The notes under the pieces: generated by a model
What the model was told of the DNA's origin: nothing
Seen by the model: only the letters and a program-made list of their open reading frames with translations
The model's database searches: none
NCBI GenBank assembly: GCA_945888535.1
Contig: CAMDAN010000040.1
Coordinates: 1-19,518, forward strand
From: Bordetella parapertussis
GTDB taxonomy: Bacteria > Pseudomonadota > Gammaproteobacteria > Burkholderiales > Burkholderiaceae_C
Direction: 5' to 3'
Length of the DNA stretch: 19,518 nt
Shown: in pieces, positions 15,795 to 19,518 of the stretch
How the letters are laid out: every line of letters begins with the position of its first letter
How positions within the stretch are numbered: the first letter of the stretch is position 1
Program-made: the position numbers and the translations under genes

Positions 15795-15837
15795 TTGACA
15801 GACAGAAAATTGGTAGATACCATGAGACATACCAATT
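15795..15837 (+). promoter_or_regulatory. vapBC promoter with palindromic operator
   Basis: TTGACA (15795-15800), a 17-bp spacer and TACCAT (15818-15823) form a sigma-70-like promoter. Overlapping it, AATTGGTA (15808-15815) and TACCAATT (15830-15837) are perfect inverted arms with a 14-bp spacer, and an inner GGTA-GA-TACC palindrome covers the -10. This fits autorepression by VapB or the VapBC complex, as known for this family. VapB begins 16 bp downstream. Confidence 0.65.
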
Positions 15838-15853
15838 CAGCCATAGGAATGTC

Positions 15854-16105
15854 ATGCACCAAACCGCCAAAATTTTTGCAACAGGCCGAAGCCAAGCAGT
15901 GCGCTTGCCTTTGGAGTTTCGCTTTGATGTACCAGAAGTCTTTATCCGACACGATCCCTTAACCGGCGATGTTGTGCTATCGCGCAAACCTAGCGACTGG
16001 CAAGGGTTGCTCGATGTGGTCGCGCAAAACAAAGACCAAGACCTGCTGATCGAACGCCGCCAAAAGCATGCGCGGCGTGACCCCTTCGAAGGTCTTGACC
16101 AATGA
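15854..16105 (+). CDS. vapB: VapB-type antitoxin (AbrB/SpoVT DNA-binding fold)
   Basis: This 83-residue protein begins [20 protein letters not shown] (residues 5-24), the classic swapped-hairpin DNA-binding motif of VapB/VagC antitoxins. The basic C-terminal half (about 45-83) is the expected toxin-binding tail. I chose the ATG at 15854 because AGGA lies 5 nt upstream and the family motif starts directly after it; an in-frame start at 15752 would add 34 unrelated residues and would precede the promoter. Its stop overlaps the vapC start (ATGA). It should neutralise VapC and repress its own promoter through the palindrome at 15808-15837. Confidence 0.92.
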   Translation: MHQTAKIFATGRSQAVRLPLEFRFDVPEVFIRHDPLTGDVVLSRKPSDWQGLLDVVAQNKDQDLLIERRQKHARRDPFEGLDQ

Positions 16106-16506
16106 GTCAACGTTTCATGTTGGATACCAATGTGGTGAGCCACATCATGCAAGGGCGCGATGAGGGCTTAATGTCAAAACTAAGCCGGTTGCCAGTGGGG
16201 CAAGCCGTTTTATCTAGCGTGACGTTGGCAGAACTGGAATATGGGCTCCATCGCAAAGGGCAGCCTGAGCGTTTGAAAAAAGCCTTAGACCAAATCCTCC
16301 TGCGTATGGATGTCTTGCCATGGGATCAAGATGTGGCTAAGTGTTACGGGGCTTTTTGCGTAACGCTGGAGGCTAAAGGCATCAACCTGAGTGACTTTGA
16401 CATGATGATCGCAGCCCATGCAGTTTCTGTGAATGCAACTTTGGTAAGCCGGGCTAAGGCCTTTGCACAGGTGCCAAAACAAAGTCTGAAGCTTGCAATT
16501 TGGTAA
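16102..16506 (+). CDS. vapC: VapC-type toxin, PIN-domain ribonuclease
   Basis: This 134-residue PIN domain is translationally coupled to vapB. Family VapCs are metal-dependent RNases that typically cut tRNA or rRNA. Conserved acids are D8 (FMLDTNVVS), E44 (LAELEYG) and D100 ([11 protein letters not shown]). The fourth acidic/Asn position of the usual TNN/TND motif is replaced by VSRAKAF (115-121), so the active site is incomplete by the standard pattern. A 7-bp inverted repeat (TTAGTGG/CCACTAA, 16507-16546) follows the stop without a T-run. Confidence 0.92.
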   Translation: MSQRFMLDTNVVSHIMQGRDEGLMSKLSRLPVGQAVLSSVTLAELEYGLHRKGQPERLKKALDQILLRMDVLPWDQDVAKCYGAFCVTLEAKGINLSDFDMMIAAHAVSVNATLVSRAKAFAQVPKQSLKLAIW

Positions 16507-16567
16507 TTAGTGGAAACTCAACTTGTGAAAGCCGAGTAGCCACTAAATACTGATGGATGGAAGAGTG

Positions 16568-16596
16568 TTGTGGCCCGTGAAATCTTTAGCTAAAAT
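16568..16596 (+). promoter_or_regulatory. Promoter of the Phd-like/CcdB-like operon
   Basis: TTGTGG (16568-16573), a 17-bp spacer and TAAAAT (16591-16596) give a sigma-70-like promoter separate from vapBC. The predicted start is near 16603, followed by the ribosome site AAGGGG (16607-16612) and the antitoxin ATG at 16619. This supports two independent TA operons rather than one four-gene unit. Confidence 0.6.
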
Positions 16597-16618
16597 AGCC
16601 ATCAATAAGGGGTACATC

Positions 16619-16888
16619 ATGCAAATCACCGCTACAGAAGCCAAAAACCGTTTTGGCAGCATTTGCGCCCTTGCCAAGCGCGAACCCGTATTTGTAGAAA
16701 AAGCGGGGCAAATAGACACCGTCATTTTGTCGGTTGAGCAATACCAGGCTTTACAAGCCAACCAAAACAGCAGCAGCCTGGTTGCACGCAAGAAGAAGTT
16801 TGAAGCTGAGTTTGGCGATTGGATTGCCGCACAAAACACTTGGGTAGAAAAGCAAGGCATCCCCGGTGCCGACTTGCGGCCTTGGTAA
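16619..16888 (+). CDS. Phd/YefM-family antitoxin
   Basis: This 89-residue protein begins MQITATEAKNRFGSICALAK, the Phd/YefM N-terminal DNA-binding segment, followed by REPVFVEKAGQIDTVILS and VEQYQAL (about 21-45). The C-terminal 40 or so residues are charged and end in proline/tryptophan, as expected for a flexible toxin-binding tail. I chose the ATG at 16619 because AAGGGG lies 6 nt upstream and the family motif starts at once. It sits 6 bp before a CcdB-like toxin gene rather than Doc, YoeB or RelE, which is an uncommon partner. Confidence 0.88.
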   Translation: MQITATEAKNRFGSICALAKREPVFVEKAGQIDTVILSVEQYQALQANQNSSSLVARKKKFEAEFGDWIAAQNTWVEKQGIPGADLRPW

Positions 16889-16894
16889 AACGCC

Positions 16895-17209
16895 ATGGCG
16901 CAGTTTGATGTTTACGCCAATCCTAGCGAGAGTGCTGCGCACGGCATTCCCTATGTGGTGGTAGTCCAAAGCGACTTGCTGGATGCATTGGCCACACGAA
17001 TGACCATTCCTCTGGCGACTGTTGAGTTTGCAAAAAAGTCACCTGACAAACTTTGCCCTATGGTCACGGTCAACGGCCAGCGACTGCGCGCACTGGCCCA
17101 CTACACGGCACCCATACCCACGCGCAGTTTGCGGCAAGTGGTGGGCAATTTGGCGCCGCAAGCCAGCTCACTGATTGCGGCAATGGACGTAGTGGTTTCA
17201 GGGGTTTAG
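16895..17209 (+). CDS. ccdB: CcdB-family toxin
   Basis: This 104-residue protein follows CcdB along its length: an early MAQFDVYANPS strand, YVVVVQSDLLDALATRMTIPL (20-40, broken here at the QSDL core), LCPMVTVNGQRL and a final helix ending IAAMDVVVSGV. CcdB poisons DNA gyrase through GyrA. F-plasmid CcdB ends in Trp-Gly-Ile, needed for activity; here the end is Ser-Gly-Val. Chromosomal CcdB families are known to lack some plasmid-type contact residues and still act, so loss of toxicity does not follow. It lies 6 bp after the Phd-like antitoxin and has no CcdA. Confidence 0.88.
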   Translation: MAQFDVYANPSESAAHGIPYVVVVQSDLLDALATRMTIPLATVEFAKKSPDKLCPMVTVNGQRLRALAHYTAPIPTRSLRQVVGNLAPQASSLIAAMDVVVSGV

Positions 17210-17313
17210 CCACCGAACATCTTTGACGTAGCATTTGGAAGCGTCAGAGCACCCAACGACATCCTCGCACTGAGGTCACAAGTCTTTCGCCCCCAACGCC
17301 AACGTAAGCTGTC

Positions 17314-17319
17314 TACACT
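17314..17319 (+). promoter_or_regulatory. Candidate -10 element before the LrgA-like gene
   Basis: TACACT ends 6 nt before the ATG at 17326 and no Shine-Dalgarno precedes that ATG, the same geometry as at mnmA and purC. No convincing -35 was found at 16-18 bp. Confidence 0.3.
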
Positions 17320-17325
17320 GAAGCC

Positions 17326-17664
17326 ATGATCCAAGGCCTCGTTCAACTCTTCATCTTCCAAGTCCTAGGCGAGCTGCTCTCCAAGTTCGCCCTGCCCTTC
17401 ATCCCCGGTCCCGTGCTGGGTCTGGTCTTGCTAATGGCATTTTTGGCCCTGCGCGGCCATGTGCCAGCCGCCATGGACATGGTGGGCAGCAGCATCTTGC
17501 AGCACCTGGGGCTGCTCTTCGTTCCGGCGTCGGTGGGTGTGGTGCTTTACCTGCCGGTGCTGCGGGCCAATGCCTGGGCCATCAGCGCGGCGCTGGTGAT
17601 CAGCGTGCTGGCCACGGTGGCGGTGACAGCACTTGTGCTCAAGCTGCTGGCCCCCAAGGATTGA
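17326..17664 (+). CDS. lrgA: CidA/LrgA-family membrane protein
   Basis: This 112-residue protein has four hydrophobic helices (about 5-20, 27-45, 60-78 and 84-108) and the family motif LPFIPGPVLGLVLLM. CidA/LrgA proteins act with LrgB/CidB partners in murein hydrolase control, programmed lysis and, more recently, pyruvate or other metabolite transport; which applies here is unknown. The next gene, lrgB, starts 4 bp after its stop. The pair is GC-rich (about 55-70% per 60 bp) compared with the TA patch before it (about 50%). Confidence 0.9.
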   Translation: MIQGLVQLFIFQVLGELLSKFALPFIPGPVLGLVLLMAFLALRGHVPAAMDMVGSSILQHLGLLFVPASVGVVLYLPVLRANAWAISAALVISVLATVAVTALVLKLLAPKD

Positions 17665-17668
17665 GGTC

Positions 17669-18412
17669 ATGAACCCCATGACACGCTCCGACCTGCCCGC
17701 CATCTCCGAGATTTGGGTTTACCTCTCGGGCAGCCCGCTGTTGGCTTTGGTGCTCACGCTCAGCGCTTACCTGATTGGCTTGACTTTGTACGAGCGCAGC
17801 CAGCGCAACCCGCTGGCCAACCCGGTGTTGATCGCGGTGGTGCTGGTGTGCCTGAGCATCAGCGTGCTCGACATGCCTTATGCCCAATATTTTGAAGGCG
17901 CGCAGTTCGTGCACTTTTTGCTGGGCACGGCCACGGTGTCGCTGGCCATTCCCATCTACAAAGGCTTTGCCTCGCTCAAGGGGCGCATGAGCGTGTTGAT
18001 GTTGTCGCTGGTGGCGGGCGGCGTGACCTCGGTGATCACGGCTTTGGGCGTGGCGCGTTGGCTGGGGGTGGATGAATCGCTGGTGCGCGGCCTGGTCGCC
18101 AAGTCCGTCACCGCGCCGATAGCCATGGGTATTGCCGAACGTGTGCAGGCCTCGCCCACCCTGACCGCCATCTTTGCGGTGAGCACCGGGATTTTGGGCG
18201 CGGTGTTGGGCCGCTATGTGCTCGACGCCTTGCGCATCACCGCTTGGTGGCAGCGCGGCTTTGCTCTGGGTGTGGCCGCGCACGGCATTGGCACTTCACG
18301 CGCTTTCAGCGTGAATGCCGAAGCTGGGGCTTATGCCAGCTTGGGCATGGGGCTGCACGGCATTGCGGGGGCGGTGCTGATCCCCTACGCCGTGGCCCAT
18401 GTCTTCGCATAG
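17669..18412 (+). CDS. lrgB: LrgB-family membrane protein
   Basis: This protein of about 247 residues has about seven hydrophobic helices and LrgB landmarks: NPLANPVLIAVVLV near the N-terminus, LGTATVSLAIPIYKG, VAKSVTAPIAMGIAE, and GVAAHGIGTSRAFSVNAEAGAYASLGMGL (read as two parts) before the last helix. It forms an operon with the CidA/LrgA-like gene. The start is uncertain: the ATG at 17669 has GAGG only 2 nt away, while the ATG at 17678 has the same GAGG 11 nt away. It converges on the thioredoxin-TPR gene with an 83-bp gap that shows no clear terminator. Confidence 0.92.
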   Translation: MNPMTRSDLPAISEIWVYLSGSPLLALVLTLSAYLIGLTLYERSQRNPLANPVLIAVVLVCLSISVLDMPYAQYFEGAQFVHFLLGTATVSLAIPIYKGFASLKGRMSVLMLSLVAGGVTSVITALGVARWLGVDESLVRGLVAKSVTAPIAMGIAERVQASPTLTAIFAVSTGILGAVLGRYVLDALRITAWWQRGFALGVAAHGIGTSRAFSVNAEAGAYASLGMGLHGIAGAVLIPYAVAHVFA

Positions 18413-18495
18413 CGCGTCGATGTGCAGCGGCGCAGTCACCACTTCGCATGCCTTGCGGCTTACCACCCGCACGTAACCAATTAGGGTTCCTCAGA

Positions 18496-19452
18496 TTAGT
18501 TCAACACCATGCTCAGCTTGCGCCTGTAAGCTGAAATGAGCAAAGCTTGGGGGTCGGTTTCAGCGACGACTTTGCCGGCGATCTCGATCCCGCCGGCAGT
18601 TTTGTTAGGGTCTTGGGCGCCGGTTTTGGGCTTGGGCGGGCTGAGAAGCTCCAAGATGGCGATAAAGGTTTTGCGCGGCACGGCGTCGCCCCAAGCTTTG
18701 TCGCGCATGATGATTTCTAAAAGTTCGTCCATGGATTCAGTCCATTGGCCATTGACCATCAACACGCGGGCTTTGCCTAAACGGGCGTCAAAGTCGCGCT
18801 TGTTAGCGGCAATCAGGGCGTCGAACTGGTCAACGCCCCATTGGCCGCGGGGGTCCGTGGTTACGAAAGTAATCGCATTGAGAAACTGCCCGAGCGCTTC
18901 AAAGCGCAGCTGGCGCGGAATCGCAGCCAAGGCGGGGGCTAAGGCAGCAGTCGCATCATCAAGCGCGTTGGTTTCGATCAAGAGTTTGACGTAGTCGTAG
19001 CGTGAGTCGTCGTTGCCGGGGTCAATCGTCAAGGTTTCCAGTAGCTTATTGAGCGCAGCTTGTGGGTCACCCGCGGCGAGCAAGGCTTGCGCGTCGAGTG
19101 CTTCTTCTTGGGGGCTCAGGCCGTCGGCGTTTGGCAGGTGTTTGTCTAAAAAGGATTTGACTTGCCCTTCGGGAACCGCGCCCATAAAGCCGTCTGCGGG
19201 TTTGCCATTGACCATCAAGACACAGGTGGGGATACTGCGAATGCCAAAGGCTTTGGAAAGTTGTTGCTCTTGGTCGGAATCAATTTTGACGAGCTTGAAG
19301 CGACCGGCGTAATCCTCCTCTAACTTTTCTAAGAGCGGCCCCAAGACTTTGCAAGGGCCGCACCAGGGCGCCCAAAAATCCACCAGCACCGGCGTGATGT
19401 GGGAGGCGGCGACCACTTCGGCTTCGAAGTTTTCAAGGGTAACGTTGATCAT
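18496..19452 (-). CDS. cnoX: Thioredoxin-TPR co-chaperone, CnoX/YbbN type
   Basis: This 318-residue protein has an N-terminal thioredoxin domain (about 1-108) with active site WCGPC (C31, C34) in DFWAPWCGPCKVLGP and the cis-proline segment IRSIPTCVLM. A helical TPR region follows (about 115-290). In E. coli CnoX this site is SQHC and lacks disulfide-reducing activity, whereas some other bacterial members keep WCGPC and act as redox-active chaperones that hand clients to GroEL or DnaK; the latter is expected here. A glycine/lysine-rich insertion (about 270-295) precedes the conserved end AYRRKLSMVLN. The ATG has no strong ribosome site. Confidence 0.9.
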   Translation of the reverse strand: MINVTLENFEAEVVAASHITPVLVDFWAPWCGPCKVLGPLLEKLEEDYAGRFKLVKIDSDQEQQLSKAFGIRSIPTCVLMVNGKPADGFMGAVPEGQVKSFLDKHLPNADGLSPQEEALDAQALLAAGDPQAALNKLLETLTIDPGNDDSRYDYVKLLIETNALDDATAALAPALAAIPRQLRFEALGQFLNAITFVTTDPRGQWGVDQFDALIAANKRDFDARLGKARVLMVNGQWTESMDELLEIIMRDKAWGDAVPRKTFIAILELLSPPKPKTGAQDPNKTAGGIEIAGKVVAETDPQALLISAYRRKLSMVLN

Positions 19453-19518
19453 GAAAGAGTACTCAGGGTGAAAAAGTAAAATGCAAGTTGTAATACCAGC
19501 GGCACGGTTGCCGTTTCA

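Noticed and set aside
15752..15853. Longer N-terminus for VapB starting at 15752
   Set aside because: It would start upstream of the promoter and operator, has no ribosome site and adds residues unlike VapB; AGGA precedes the ATG at 15854.
16507..16546. Inverted repeat TTAGTGG/CCACTAA after vapC as a terminator
   Set aside because: The stem is 7 bp with a 26-nt loop and no T-run, too weak to call.
1..19518. CRISPR array, insertion sequence, tRNA or rRNA gene
   Set aside because: No regularly spaced repeats, transposase motifs, terminal inverted repeats, cloverleaf-like tRNA or conserved rRNA segments were seen on either strand.

Overview
The window looks like chromosomal DNA of a betaproteobacterium in the order Burkholderiales, most likely near the Comamonadaceae. 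The evidence is a DUF3717/DUF1289 protein, a NudJ-type Nudix hydrolase next to mnmA, a pyk-fba-purC run with a 354-residue class II aldolase and a long-form PurC, and a TerC-family protein. Hand counts put the background near 50% GC, with two blocks (about 3.7-8.6 kb and 17.4-18.4 kb) nearer 60-65%. The assignment is inferred from gene content; no rRNA or tRNA gene is visible.

Layout. (1) 1-1567: the 3' end of an M48-type metalloprotease with TPR tail, converging on and overlapping a small four-helix membrane protein of the phage-holin-4_2 type. Upstream of that, on the minus strand, is a TerC-family membrane protein. A perfect 28-bp palindrome lies between the two membrane genes. (2) 1752-9066: a PAS-AAA+-Fis sigma-54 activator, a 17-bp perfect inverted repeat, a sigma-54 (-24/-12) promoter, then a tightly packed six-gene operon. 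The operon encodes a periplasmic binding protein, two LivG/LivF-type ATPases, two LivH/LivM-type permeases and an alpha/beta hydrolase. It reads as an inducible uptake-and-hydrolysis module for an unidentified substrate. (3) 9193-14897: housekeeping genes, all on the plus strand: the DUF3717-DUF1289 protein, nudJ-like, mnmA, pyk, fba and purC. (4) 14911-17209: an accessory patch with a minus-strand protein of unknown function and two adjacent toxin-antitoxin operons. The unknown protein has a degenerate truncated-globin-like N-terminus and a YbjN-like C-terminus. The TA operons are VapBC (with promoter and palindromic operator) and a Phd/YefM-like antitoxin paired with a CcdB-like toxin. (5) 17326-18412: GC-rich LrgA/CidA-LrgB pair. 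(6) 18496-19452, minus strand: a CnoX/YbbN-type thioredoxin-TPR co-chaperone with a WCGPC site.

The most interesting points are four. The first is the self-contained sigma-54 activator/inverted repeat/promoter/transporter/hydrolase module, whose terminal genes both change base composition part-way along. The second is the globin-like/YbjN-like protein beside the TA modules. The third is the non-canonical Phd-CcdB pairing. The fourth is a set of promoters whose -10 hexamer ends only 6-7 nt before the start codon of genes without a Shine-Dalgarno sequence, suggesting leaderless transcripts.
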